A stretch of DNA of 64,000 nt from Leptolyngbya subtilissima AS-A7 (GTDB taxonomy: Bacteria > Cyanobacteriota > Cyanobacteriia > Phormidesmidales > Phormidesmidaceae): NCBI RefSeq assembly GCF_039962255.1, contig NZ_JAMPKY010000012.1, positions 1 through 64,000 of the forward strand. Reading direction: 5' to 3'. The stretch's first letter is position 1; every line of letters starts with the position of its first letter. The position numbers and the translations under genes were made by a program. Positions 20,873 through 29,439 of this stretch are shown here, piece after piece. A model generated the notes under the pieces. The model did no database searches and was not told the DNA's origin. It worked only from the letters and a program-made list of their open reading frames with translations.

Positions 20873-21985
20873 CTAAAGCGTGACTAGGTCGGGATAGTTG
20901 GCGAGCAGTTCATCGCCGCTTAGGCTATCGGTGGGGTCCTGGGGTGTCCACAGCAGCTCGTAGACCAGCAAATAGGCAGGAGAAATAGAGCCTAAGCGCT
21001 GCAATACCGCTCTTAGGTCAGCAACAGAGTTGACGGTGCTGAACAGGGGGCGATCGTCTGCCGTGCCCAACAGCAGCGTCACCACAATGTGCGAGGCCAC
21101 ATCTCCGCTGGGGCCGACGGACATCGCCCGTCGCTGCACCTCGCCGCCCACATTCACCAAAGTTTCGACGGTGAACTTACTGCGCTCTTGAATCGACAGC
21201 CGCTCAAATCGTTCCGCCGCCTGCTCACGTCCGGCCACCGTCTGCGATTCGGCTCGCACGTGGGTCCAATAATCAGGGTGACGCAGCAGCGCCAGCACTG
21301 TTTCGCGCAGCTGTGCGGCTAGCCCCGTCGGGGTAGTGAGGTCGGCATTGAGGGCAATGCGATCGAGGTCGCGCTGAAGATCTCTTGCCCCCGCTAGCAG
21401 CACTATCTGTAGACGCGTCACGGTGACAATGTTGTTGAGCAGTTCACTCTGGCTACCCGCCGTCGCTGGGCTGTCAAACCGACTAGTGCCGCCCTGCAGA
21501 TAGTTAAACGCGATGGGCAGCAAAATAAAACCTACCACCACAATCACAATCAAGAACCCACCGCCACCGCCACCGCCCGTGCCCACATACACCGGAGCAG
21601 GAGCATAAGTTGGGTAGGGCACAATCACTGGCCCTGGGGCCGAGCGATAGCCGTAGCTACCGCCACCGTAACTGCCGCCATAGCCGCCACCATAACTGCC
21701 TCCATAACCACCACCATAGCTAGGCAAACTGCGCGGAGCCGAGGGCGCAGGCGCAGAGGGACGGCTGAAGGAGCCCCCTCGGCTCATGCCGCCGCTGACG
21801 GACTGCTCTCTAACAGTTCCCGATGGCAAAAAGCCCTGGCTGAGCCGCTCCTCGATCGCCCCTAGGGAAAGGTGATGGCTCTTCACCACCGGCACTACCC
21901 CCAGATAGACCACCATCGCAATCATGACGGTAGTGGCAGCAATCATCCACCAAAGCCGCTTAAAGCTAGAGCTCACCTGCATCAC
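20873..21985 (-). CDS. DUF1517 membrane protein with glycine/tyrosine/serine-rich region
   Basis: 370 residues. One N-terminal helix (10-32), then a low-complexity segment of GGGYGGSYGGG repeats (about 88-112), a second membrane helix (143-160, after a run of glycines), and a C-terminal cytoplasmic domain characteristic of DUF1517 (NNIVTVTRLQIVLLAGARDLQRDLDRIA...FTVETLVNVGG). The family is conserved in cyanobacteria and plants (a chloroplast envelope/thylakoid protein) with unknown function. Downstream of hsp20's divergent partner region; single gene. Confidence 0.8.
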   Translation of the reverse strand: MMQVSSSFKRLWWMIAATTVMIAMVVYLGVVPVVKSHHLSLGAIEERLSQGFLPSGTVREQSVSGGMSRGGSFSRPSAPAPSAPRSLPSYGGGYGGSYGGGYGGSYGGGSYGYRSAPGPVIVPYPTYAPAPVYVGTGGGGGGGFLIVIVVVGFILLPIAFNYLQGGTSRFDSPATAGSQSELLNNIVTVTRLQIVLLAGARDLQRDLDRIALNADLTTPTGLAAQLRETVLALLRHPDYWTHVRAESQTVAGREQAAERFERLSIQERSKFTVETLVNVGGEVQRRAMSVGPSGDVASHIVVTLLLGTADDRPLFSTVNSVADLRAVLQRLGSISPAYLLVYELLWTPQDPTDSLSGDELLANYPDLVTL

Positions 21986-22385
21986 GGGTTCTCCAATAGT
22001 TCATTCAATGTAGAGTTTGTAGATCGCTAGAACCTCTCCTTGAGTATCCAAGAAACTTCATAGCTTGGGGGTTAATAATCCTAAACTCATCGTCCGTAGC
22101 ACCCTTGAGAGAGCACTAGTGGCAAAACTACATCTGGAATGGGTGAAGTGGGTCAGGGGTTATCAGTGCAGGTCTAGCCGTTAGCGCATCCGCTCGGGTT
22201 GGCACGGTCATCAGTTAGCGAGGGCCTAGGCAGGTTACGTTGCCAAAACCGTAACTCCACACCGCTTCCTTATAGTTCATTGATAGATTGCCTAAGGACT
22301 CAGGGGAGATACAGTCAGCGTTTTGAGCCACGCCTAAGCAGAAGACTGTGGTTCTCCCTGCTGAACTTTAGGTGTGAGATTCATC
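21986..22385. other. Intergenic region, no gene seen
   Basis: 400 nt between the divergent DUF1517 and YbaY-domain genes. Only random short frames are present. It must carry both promoters, but no well-matched -35/-10 pair was identified. Confidence 0.5.
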
Positions 22386-23585
22386 ATGAACAAGCGAGTG
22401 TTTTCTACTCTTTTAGGCGCTGGTTTAGTAGCTGCTTCTCTAGGCGGTGGAGTGATGGCAGGGGGCCAAGCCCTGGCCCAGCCCCAGCCCGAATGGCACA
22501 ACTGCATGACCCGTGAGGTGTTTACGCCCGAGAAGCAGGCTTGGTGCGATCGCTGGGACACCCTGATCAACGGTACCTACACTGTGCCCCTCGGCTTTGG
22601 CTCCGAGCCTACTTTTGAAACCGTCACCCTGGAAAATGGCGAGTACAATCGCCCCGGCGAACTGCTGGTCAGCATGGCCAAAGAACCCAACTGGCTGGCC
22701 TTTGGCGATATCAACGGCGACGGCAAAACTGATGCCGCCGTATTTTTTGGCGTTAACCAGGGGGGCGGCACTAATCTGGTCACCTACGCAGCAGCCGTGA
22801 TGGATGTGGACGGCGAAGCTCAGGCATTGCGCCCCGTCGCTGTGGGGGAACGAATTATGCTCAACGGCCCTACCACCATTGAAAATCAACGCATTAACGT
22901 GTCGCAGCTGACCCAAACTGAGGTAATCAACCGCAGTTTCGTGGTCGATGACGACAGCCTCAGCGAGCTGGCTCAGCTGCCGGGGCCGGTAGATTCCAGC
23001 GTGCTCGATGGCACCATCGTGTTTTCGCAGACGCCAACCTACGCGGTGAGGGTATTTACTCAGCAAGGGCAGCCTCGCATCAACCTGTTTAACAAGACCA
23101 CCGGGCGGCAAGAGCTAAATGCGGCCCCGGCGACCGCTAACGCTTCCGCAGCAGGCACCATCTTCACCCACAACGGCACTCCCGCCGTAGAGGTAACGAT
23201 CGCTGCTAACGGCGCCCAAACCATTGAGGTCAACAACGCCGTGCAAACCAACTCCGCCAGCGTGACTGGCACCGTCGGCTATCTGCCCCGCATTGCCATG
23301 CCCCCCAACGCTGTTTTGGAGGTCAGCCTGGTAGATGTCAGCCGGGCCGATGCGCCAGGGGTGGTGCTTGCTTCTCAGAGCATGGTGTTTGGCGATCGCC
23401 AGGTACCGATCCCCTTTGAGCTGGTCTACAACCCCGACCAGATTGACCCACGCTTGAGCTACGCGGTGCAGGCCCGCATTATTGTCGACGGGGATCTACG
23501 ATTTACCACCACCAGCCGCTTTGCAGTAATCACCCAAGGTAACCCCACCAATGTAGAAGTTCGGGTTGAACAGGTTTCGCGGTAA
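22386..23585 (+). CDS. Secreted protein with YbaY lipoprotein-type domain
   Basis: 399 residues from the ATG at 22386; a GTG 12 nt upstream is less likely. A signal peptide runs to about residue 33 (AQALAQ). The middle shows FGDINGDGKTDAAVFFG, an EF-hand/dockerin-like Ca-binding loop common in integrin-like repeats, and repeated beta segments. The C-terminal 105 residues (IAMPPNAVLEVSLVDVSRADAP to the end) match the YbaY domain (PF09619), found in periplasmic or outer-membrane associated proteins. The protein is probably periplasmic; function unknown. A related short domain arrangement (VRVFTQQGQPRINLFNKTTG) recurs in the SH3 protein at 39911, where VVRVYRSGTGLFMNLYNKAT is similar. Confidence 0.7.
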   Translation: MNKRVFSTLLGAGLVAASLGGGVMAGGQALAQPQPEWHNCMTREVFTPEKQAWCDRWDTLINGTYTVPLGFGSEPTFETVTLENGEYNRPGELLVSMAKEPNWLAFGDINGDGKTDAAVFFGVNQGGGTNLVTYAAAVMDVDGEAQALRPVAVGERIMLNGPTTIENQRINVSQLTQTEVINRSFVVDDDSLSELAQLPGPVDSSVLDGTIVFSQTPTYAVRVFTQQGQPRINLFNKTTGRQELNAAPATANASAAGTIFTHNGTPAVEVTIAANGAQTIEVNNAVQTNSASVTGTVGYLPRIAMPPNAVLEVSLVDVSRADAPGVVLASQSMVFGDRQVPIPFELVYNPDQIDPRLSYAVQARIIVDGDLRFTTTSRFAVITQGNPTNVEVRVEQVSR

Positions 23586-23883
23586 GCCTAGGGCAACGAG
23601 TGGTTCTATCGGTTATAGAACTAATCGTGAGAACCACCCGCAAACCAATGCTGTTTACTTATCCTGACTTTCCAAGGCAAGCAGCGTGAAGATTCTAGCT
23701 AGGCTGCACTAAAACCCCTCCAAGCCAGCTTTTGCCAGGTTGAGGGCATTGGATTCAGTATTAAACGCTAAGCCTCTAAACAGCTCTACGAGAAAATACT
23801 GAGTACATTTGCTCATTAGCTTAGGTTATCAAATCAACACACAATCAGTAGAGATTGTGTTAATGAAAATCTGTACTTGTTGT

Positions 23884-24045
23884 TACAATGAGAGACGGAG
23901 GAGATGAGAGCCCTCCAGCGGAAAAATTATCTAACCTTCGGCGCTGCACAAAACGCTGAGTTTTTGATGGTTTCTTCCAGATTGAGAGAACAACGTAGAT
24001 ATTTAGTATCACCCACGTCGGCTTCCCTAGGGAGCCGATTTTTTT
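23884..24045 (+). ncRNA. Candidate small RNA with own promoter and terminator
   Basis: An extended -10, TGTTACAAT (TACAAT at 23884-23889), is followed 130-150 nt later by a strong terminator on the same strand. The interval contains a stem GGAGG/CCTCC and no gene: the frame beginning ATG at 23904 has its ATG only 2 nt after GGAGG and a poor composition. The nearest upstream plus-strand gene ends 300 nt away and the gene downstream is convergent. The product would be an RNA of about 150 nt. I cannot assign it to 6S RNA, Yfr1 or Yfr2. Confidence 0.4.
24018..24045 (+). terminator. Rho-independent terminator (plus strand)
   Basis: TCGGCTTCCCT pairs with AGGGAGCCGA with one bulged T, followed by seven T. 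The orientation serves plus-strand transcripts coming from 23586-24017, not the minus-strand hydrolase gene whose stop lies 25 nt further on. Confidence 0.8.
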
Positions 24046-24069
24046 ATTCTTTACGATCGCGATCGCCCT

Positions 24070-25761
24070 TCACTCTGCCTCTAGAGGTAACTTTACGCAG
24101 GAGGGGTAAACCGCCCCGTGGGCAAGGGTTACGGTGATGATCCGATAGTCTATCTGCGCACAGTCTCCAGGTCTCGCCCCAGTACCGCTATTAACTGCGT
24201 AGGCGGGAAAACAAGAGGCCGCCACGCTCAGCCACAGGCGTTGACCGGGGACTAGGGTAGCAGCCGTGGGCTGTAGGGGCAGCGTCACCCTCTGAGGGCT
24301 AAGGTTTGCCACATCAGGGTTATCAACCCGGCACTGCCCTTGGGTGAGGTTGATCACCCGACCATCGTCATGCACCTCCGAGAGCACCACGCTGAGGTCA
24401 AAGCTGGAGGCATCGGCTCGGCAAAAAAGGGTAGCGATCGCCGTCCCCACCAGCCTTAGTCCTTCGGTCAAGGGAGCGGTCGTGTAGGTCAGTACGTCGG
24501 CGCGGCTGTCGATCAACCCTCGGTCAAAGGGGCCAGCGGGCAACCCGCAGTGGCCACCCATGGAGGGCACCGGTCGCCAAGGGTCATGCACAATCACATC
24601 CTCAGATGGAGATGCCGGTTGTGTCGGGAGTTGAAACAGGTGTGGGCTAAGCACGCCGTCATCCTCGCGCATCCCTGCCAGGCCGCTACTGCTTAGGTAG
24701 AAGGGTTGGCCGGAGTTGATCGGCCAGCGATCGCGCCCCTGCCACTGGTTCACCCCCATCACAAACAGTTGAACAGGAGATTGATCACCTGGGTCAGAAG
24801 GGGAGTCCTTCAAAAACCGGTCAAACCAGCGAACTTGCAGGCGATCGATCGGGCTGTCGGCCTCCGGGCCAAAATTCACCGCTCCCACTCGGCGACTCCA
24901 GGGCAGATGTCCCCACGGGCCAATCCACAGTTCTTGAGGGGCGCTGCTCTGGGAGACCATTTGCTCATACAGGCGCAGGTTACCTCGCAAGTATGGGTCG
25001 TACCAGCCACCGATGTGCAGCATGGGCAGATTCACCTCGGCTAAGTTGGGCTTGAGCGCCTGCCAGTAGTCGTCAGGCTGAGGGCGATCGAGCCACTGGT
25101 GAAAAAAAGAGTCGGGAGCATGGGTTTTCAGCACCTCAGGCCGGGCAGGCACGGCATCGCCCAAGGGCAAGGTACGGGCAGCCTGGCGAAGCGCTTGATA
25201 GGCAATAGAATCCTCTTTTAAGCGAGCGGTTTCGGCGGCGAGTTGGAGCGCCCAGCCCAGGCCAATTTGCAGGGGCAAAGCTCCGTTTTCGTAGGCCCAG
25301 TCGGCGTAGAGGTCATAGCCCACCATCGCTGGGGCGATCGCCTTCAACGCAGGCGGCTGCTTCGCCGCCGCATATAGCTGGGTCATCCCTTGATAGGAAA
25401 ACCCGTACATACCGACTTTTCCATTGCTCTGGGGTAGGTTTGCTGCCCACTGTACGGTGGCATAGCCGTCGTTGGCCTCGTGGCAAAACAGGTCAAATTC
25501 CCCACCGGAGGTACCCCGCCCCCGTACATCTTGAATCACCACAATGTAGCCGTGGCTGGCGTACCAGGTAGGGTGGGCATAGACCACGGTGGATGCGATC
25601 GCTCGTCCGTAGGGCTGCCGCATCAGCAGCACCGGAAATGGCCCCTCGCCGATGGGATAGTACACATCGGCATCGAGGCGAATCGCCTCCCCCTCGGGTG
25701 GGGGCAGCACCAGCGTTAGGGTTTGCGGGGGAGCAACAGCGTAGAGGCCGGGAGTGAGCAA
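24070..25761 (-). CDS. CocE/NonD family hydrolase
   Basis: Alpha/beta-hydrolase of 563 residues, of the cocaine-esterase/X-Pro dipeptidyl-peptidase S15 type. The nucleophile serine is in YGFSYQG, the acid in IGGWYDPYLRG, and the catalytic histidine in GPWGHLPW. The C-terminal 200 residues form the jelly-roll domain (DVLTYTTAPLTEGLRLVGTAIATLF) typical of the group. It cleaves esters or X-Pro peptides; the substrate cannot be told from sequence. No signal peptide, so cytoplasmic. Single gene. Confidence 0.88.
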   Translation of the reverse strand: MLTPGLYAVAPPQTLTLVLPPPEGEAIRLDADVYYPIGEGPFPVLLMRQPYGRAIASTVVYAHPTWYASHGYIVVIQDVRGRGTSGGEFDLFCHEANDGYATVQWAANLPQSNGKVGMYGFSYQGMTQLYAAAKQPPALKAIAPAMVGYDLYADWAYENGALPLQIGLGWALQLAAETARLKEDSIAYQALRQAARTLPLGDAVPARPEVLKTHAPDSFFHQWLDRPQPDDYWQALKPNLAEVNLPMLHIGGWYDPYLRGNLRLYEQMVSQSSAPQELWIGPWGHLPWSRRVGAVNFGPEADSPIDRLQVRWFDRFLKDSPSDPGDQSPVQLFVMGVNQWQGRDRWPINSGQPFYLSSSGLAGMREDDGVLSPHLFQLPTQPASPSEDVIVHDPWRPVPSMGGHCGLPAGPFDRGLIDSRADVLTYTTAPLTEGLRLVGTAIATLFCRADASSFDLSVVLSEVHDDGRVINLTQGQCRVDNPDVANLSPQRVTLPLQPTAATLVPGQRLWLSVAASCFPAYAVNSGTGARPGDCAQIDYRIITVTLAHGAVYPSCVKLPLEAE

Positions 25762-25801
25762 GGGTTTACAGAACGGTAGGATGCTGGCCCTAAATGGGAA
25801 T

Positions 25802-25818
25802 GGTGGGCGATGCCCACC
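25802..25818. repeat. Short hairpin repeat
   Basis: GGTGGGCGATGCCCACC, a perfect 7-bp stem with a 3-nt loop, followed by CTAC. Sequences of the form GGTGGGC-N-GCCCACCCTAC are dispersed repeats in many cyanobacterial genomes. It lies between the cupin gene and the hydrolase gene. Confidence 0.5.
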
Positions 25819-25840
25819 CTACGGGACAGAAAGAGTGATT

Positions 25841-26326
25841 TTAGGGCTTGGGAGAATCGTGACGGCCTAAAACAGCCAAATCTTCATTGTCTAGCTCAAC
25901 GGGGGTGCCACTGCGAATCAGCTCGGCAAAGTCTTCATTGGGCACCATGATGCACAGGGTATAGAGTCGGGTAGAGCCAGTGTTTTCGACCACATGCACC
26001 CCGCTAGGTGGCACCAGAATGCTATCTCCCGCCTGAATCGCAACGGTTTTGCCATCGCAGGTGGCGCGGCCTTCGCCCTTGAGCACGAAGAACATTTCAA
26101 CGGCAACCTGGTGGCGGTTAGGTGGTGTTTTGCCGCCAACGTCAAAAATTTCGACGCAGTAGGTCAGCGACATATTGGCAATGGTGGGGTCAAACACCAG
26201 GGCAAGACGGTTACTATCGCCGGGGCTAATGCGAAAAGCCTGGTAATCCTTCGGCGACTTGTACACCGGAACGACGCAACTAGTAGGCAACGAGCAGGTC
26301 AAGGGATCCATAACCATAGTATCCAT
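25841..26326 (-). CDS. Cupin-domain protein
   Basis: Single cupin of 161 residues. The two cupin motifs are VAVEMFFVLKGEGRATCDG and GDSILVPPSGVHVVENTG; metal ligands would be the His in NRHQVAVE, the Glu, and the His in GVHVV. Substrate unknown; such cupins include enzymes, sugar-nucleotide epimerase relatives and sensors. The gene is separated from the hydrolase by 79 nt with a hairpin repeat and runs in the same direction. Confidence 0.8.
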   Translation of the reverse strand: MDTMVMDPLTCSLPTSCVVPVYKSPKDYQAFRISPGDSNRLALVFDPTIANMSLTYCVEIFDVGGKTPPNRHQVAVEMFFVLKGEGRATCDGKTVAIQAGDSILVPPSGVHVVENTGSTRLYTLCIMVPNEDFAELIRSGTPVELDNEDLAVLGRHDSPKP

Positions 26327-26703
26327 AACCGGTTGGCCTAACGGAACGGCATGACTATGCTAAACAGACTCCCGCGTAGATCACAGTAGCTCACCGTACC
26401 TTTCACAAAAAGTTGCCTAGTCAGGGGTGACTGCCGAAACTAAAACTACAGATTTAAGCGGGCAGGAATGGTTCCAATGGTTAACCATTCACCTCTGTAG
26501 CTTTTGGACTCTAAAGAGATTGCGTAGGATCTTTATGAAGTCCCTGGCTGGAACAGTTTAGGGTTACGCTAAACCTCAGTATCCCCATCTAGCTGTGGTG
26601 CTAGGCCAGTGGGGAAATCTAGAAACGCCTGGTTGCTCTACTACCGTTATCAACGCTACTCGTTCTCCAGGTCTACGGTTACTCCCTTGGTCTCAAACGC
26701 AGC
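26327..26703. other. Intergenic region upstream of the RsbU-like gene
   Basis: 377 nt without a gene. A 14-nt perfect palindrome AATGGTTAACCATT (26476-26489), preceded by a direct copy of AATGGTT 9 nt before, might be an operator. A second small hairpin, GTTTAG-N7-CTAAAC, lies near 26556-26574. Nothing else is recognised. Confidence 0.4.
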
Positions 26704-27837
26704 ATGATCGACATCCTCATCATTGAGCACGATGCCGCCACAGAGCAGTTTTTGGTCAGCGCTCTCAAGCAGCAGGGTTACAGCGTAGCCACGGCCCGCA
26801 GCGGGGCAGAGGGCCTCACCCTGGCCGAAAAGCTTCTGCCGGGGGTGATTATCTGTGACTGGAATATTCCAGGTAGCATCGACGGCTTGGCTATCTGCCA
26901 GGCGCTTAAGCATCATCCAGTGCTCTCGATTACGTCACTGTTGCTGCTGACGGCCCGCTACAGCACCGCCGACCGAGTCAAGGGGCTAGAGATGGGGGCT
27001 GACGATCTGCTCTCAAAACCAGTGGATATCAACGAGCTCAACGCGCGGGTGCGAGCAGGGCTACGCATCTATCAGCTCACCCAGGACTTGCGCCAGCAAA
27101 AGCAGCGGATGGAAGCTGAAATGGCGGAAGCGGAGGGTTATGTGCGATCGCTCCTGCCCAATGACCAGGTCGGCAGAGTGCCCATTCAATCGCGGTTTTT
27201 GCCCTCTCAGCAGCTCGGCGGCGACTGCTACGACTACTACTGGCTCGACCCTGACTATCTGGTGATCTATTTGCTCGATGTCTCGGGCCACGGGCTGGGG
27301 TCGGCGCTGCTCTCCACCTCGGTGCTAAACGTGCTGCGTGCTCAGTCGCTGCCCGATGTCAGCTTCTACCGCCCCGAAAAAGTGCTGCGAGCGCTCAACG
27401 AAACCTTTCAGATGAGCGATCAGAACCAAAAATATTTCACTATCTGGTACGGCGTGCTCAACTGCGCCAACCGCCAGCTGCTCTACGCCAGCGCTGGCCA
27501 CCCCCCGGCGGTGCTGGTGTCAATCGATGCCGACCAAAATGTGACCACCACCCGCCTGCGCACCCCTGGCATGCCCGTGGGCATGCTGCCCGAGGCCAAG
27601 TACCAATGGCAGCGCTGCCAGCTGCCCCCCAACAGCAGCCTTTATTTATTCAGCGACGGTCTCTACGAGGTGCTGCAAGACAATCAGCAGTACCTCGGGT
27701 TGGACAATTTTGTAGATTTGCTAGCTGTGGCTAAGCGCGAGCGCAGTATCGACCACATTCTCGACACCGTAATTAAGCGTCAGGCGGGGGATGTCGCCAG
27801 TGATGATATGTCTTTAATGATGGTCAATTTAGACTAG
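26704..27837 (+). CDS. Response regulator with PP2C (RsbU/SpoIIE) phosphatase output
   Basis: 377 residues. The receiver domain (1-120) has the phospho-acceptor D52 in VIICDWNIPG and the conserved K105. A coiled-coil linker (125-145) leads to a PP2C-type serine phosphatase domain with GGDCYDYY (172-179), LDVSGHG (191-197), LFSDGLYEV and DDMSLMMV. Such proteins dephosphorylate STAS-domain anti-sigma antagonists after activation by a histidine kinase. A STAS gene lies convergent 116 nt downstream, which supports a partner-switching pair. No kinase is in the window. Confidence 0.92.
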   Translation: MIDILIIEHDAATEQFLVSALKQQGYSVATARSGAEGLTLAEKLLPGVIICDWNIPGSIDGLAICQALKHHPVLSITSLLLLTARYSTADRVKGLEMGADDLLSKPVDINELNARVRAGLRIYQLTQDLRQQKQRMEAEMAEAEGYVRSLLPNDQVGRVPIQSRFLPSQQLGGDCYDYYWLDPDYLVIYLLDVSGHGLGSALLSTSVLNVLRAQSLPDVSFYRPEKVLRALNETFQMSDQNQKYFTIWYGVLNCANRQLLYASAGHPPAVLVSIDADQNVTTTRLRTPGMPVGMLPEAKYQWQRCQLPPNSSLYLFSDGLYEVLQDNQQYLGLDNFVDLLAVAKRERSIDHILDTVIKRQAGDVASDDMSLMMVNLD

Positions 27838-27884
27838 TCCTCGGCAGCCTCAAGAAAGCGACTTTACCAAGGGTGTCAGGTTTT

Positions 27885-27937
27885 AGGTGCAGGGTTTAGG
27901 GCCATTTTTTATACTTGAAACCTCAAACCTTGCACCT
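27885..27937. repeat. Long imperfect inverted repeat between convergent genes
   Basis: AGGTGCAGGGTTTAGG (27885-27900) pairs with CCTCAAACCTTGCACCT (27921-27937) around a loop holding a T-run and TATACTTG. It sits between the phosphatase and STAS genes, so it can act as a bidirectional terminator. Related elements are at 43476-43513 and 60551-60603. Confidence 0.6.
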
Positions 27938-27953
27938 CTTTGAGTATCTAGAC

Positions 27954-28280
27954 CTAAGATACTTTGAGCTTGGTATCTTCAAAGGCCTGACGGTTTTCAT
28001 AAATTTCAAATACTCGGTCCATGCTGGTAAGTTCAAACAGCATACGGACCTGGTCATTCATAGAGCAAATGCAGAAGCTACGGTTGAGCGCTCGCGCCTT
28101 TTTGAGCAGTACAACCAGCGTGCCCAGCCCTGAACTATCGATAAAGGTAATCTCTTTTAAGTCAACTAAAATAACTTCGACTCCCTCCTCGAGTAGTGCC
28201 TCGACAGACTCGCGAAATTCTTCAGCTTTAGTGCTATCTAAAATACCAGTAGGCTCAATAACTTGAACGTTAGAATTCAT
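27954..28280 (-). CDS. STAS-domain anti-sigma factor antagonist
   Basis: 108-residue single STAS domain. The phosphorylatable serine lies in TFIDSSGLGTLV (S49/S50), the sequence of SpoIIAA/RsbV-type antagonists. In partner switching, a kinase phosphorylates this serine and an RsbU/SpoIIE phosphatase removes it. The phosphatase encoded convergently next door is the obvious candidate partner; no kinase gene is nearby. Confidence 0.92.
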   Translation of the reverse strand: MNSNVQVIEPTGILDSTKAEEFRESVEALLEEGVEVILVDLKEITFIDSSGLGTLVVLLKKARALNRSFCICSMNDQVRMLFELTSMDRVFEIYENRQAFEDTKLKVS

Positions 28281-28340
28281 AATAAAAAATCATTATCCAA
28301 AATTAACAACTGTTTGGTAGACAGCAACTTAGCCCATTAG

Positions 28341-29429
28341 CTAAATAATAGCCAATGCTGGAGAGTATATGGCCCTAGGGGTGCGATCGCGGTCGATTTC
28401 TACCACTAGGTTAACGTGTTCACCATCGCGCTTGAGGGCCGCAATAAATAGCTCGGGGTGCAGGGCACACCAAAAATACTCCACAAACGCATCGATGGTG
28501 GCATCGCTCATGCCGGTTTTGCCCTGGGCCTTCATCTGGTGCTCGGCGTCTTTGCGCCACTGTTTGCTCAGGCGGTAGTCGGCTGGGCACAGCACCATCA
28601 AGCGATCGAGACAGTCCCATAGGGGCAGGTAGGTAGCCAGTTCAGCGTTCATGTCGCGGGCGAACTGGCGATCGGCTTCAGTGACAATGGGCTCTGGGGC
28701 TTGGTCAAACTGCGCCGGCTCGATGGGGCGTGCCCCCAAAAACCAGCCCTCAAACAGCAAAATATCCACATCCTGCACCCACTCCGGGTCGGTGCGATCG
28801 CCCTCGCCACCGTGCAGCGATTTGTCGAACCGGGGCAGGGCCACAGCCTCCCCTGCCCCCGCTGCGCGAATCTGGGTCAGGGTGGCTAGGCCCAGGTCGA
28901 TGTCGTGGGTGCCCGGCGGCCCGCGCCACCGCAATCTCGGGTCAACCTTAATTAGCGCCTGGCGATCGCGGTAGGTCTTGTAAATATCGTCAATGGAGAG
29001 ACCCACTGCCCGGTAGCCCATCACCTGTAGAATGTGCTGCAGAATCAAGGTCAGGGTGGTTTTTCCTGTTCCCTGGCCGCCGAGCACTCCCTGAATTAGT
29101 GGGCCAGCCTGGGCATCGCGGGCCCGTTTGAGAGTGAGGGCCAGGGGCAGCCACAGTCGCCAGTACAGTCCTAGGTAGCGCTCCATCGGCGCGGGAGGCA
29201 GGGGCAGTGTGTTGTGATGGGCCTTTAGGGTTTGCAGCCAGCCCAAGCGCTCCTCTAGCTGAGCCGTGCCATTCTCGGGATTAATGCCCCAGGCCGCGGC
29301 CTGGCTGGGGTCAGCTAGTTCCCACGCCAGCAGCTGCTGACGCTGGGCGTCGTCGAGGGCACTGCCCGCCAGGTAGGCGGCCAGCAGGGGCGCGATCGCG
29401 AAATCCATTGAGTTTATCGGGTCTGCCAT
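28341..29429 (-). CDS. D-glycerate 3-kinase (plant/cyanobacterial type)
   Basis: P-loop kinase of 362 residues from the ATG at 29429, which lies 10 nt after the stop of the upstream DUF3352 gene; a longer frame overlaps that gene. Walker A GGQGTGKTT (117-125), then SIDDIYKTYRDRQAL, DPRLRWRGPPGTHDIDLG and FEGWFLGARPI match the cyanobacterial glycerate kinase of the photorespiratory cycle, which turns glycerate into 3-phosphoglycerate. Assignment rests on recognising this motif order. Probably cotranscribed with the DUF3352 gene. Confidence 0.8.
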   Translation of the reverse strand: MADPINSMDFAIAPLLAAYLAGSALDDAQRQQLLAWELADPSQAAAWGINPENGTAQLEERLGWLQTLKAHHNTLPLPPAPMERYLGLYWRLWLPLALTLKRARDAQAGPLIQGVLGGQGTGKTTLTLILQHILQVMGYRAVGLSIDDIYKTYRDRQALIKVDPRLRWRGPPGTHDIDLGLATLTQIRAAGAGEAVALPRFDKSLHGGEGDRTDPEWVQDVDILLFEGWFLGARPIEPAQFDQAPEPIVTEADRQFARDMNAELATYLPLWDCLDRLMVLCPADYRLSKQWRKDAEHQMKAQGKTGMSDATIDAFVEYFWCALHPELFIAALKRDGEHVNLVVEIDRDRTPRAIYSPALAII

Positions 29430-29439
29430 CACTGCATCG

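Noticed and set aside
22440..23111. 223-codon minus-strand frame
   Set aside because: Shadow of the YbaY-domain gene; no start context or domain.
23600..23637. Hairpin GTGGTTCT/AGAACCAC with inner TTCTAT/ATAGAA as riboswitch or tRNA-like element
   Set aside because: No T-run, no conserved riboswitch core, and no tRNA T-loop sequence; left as an unassigned structure.
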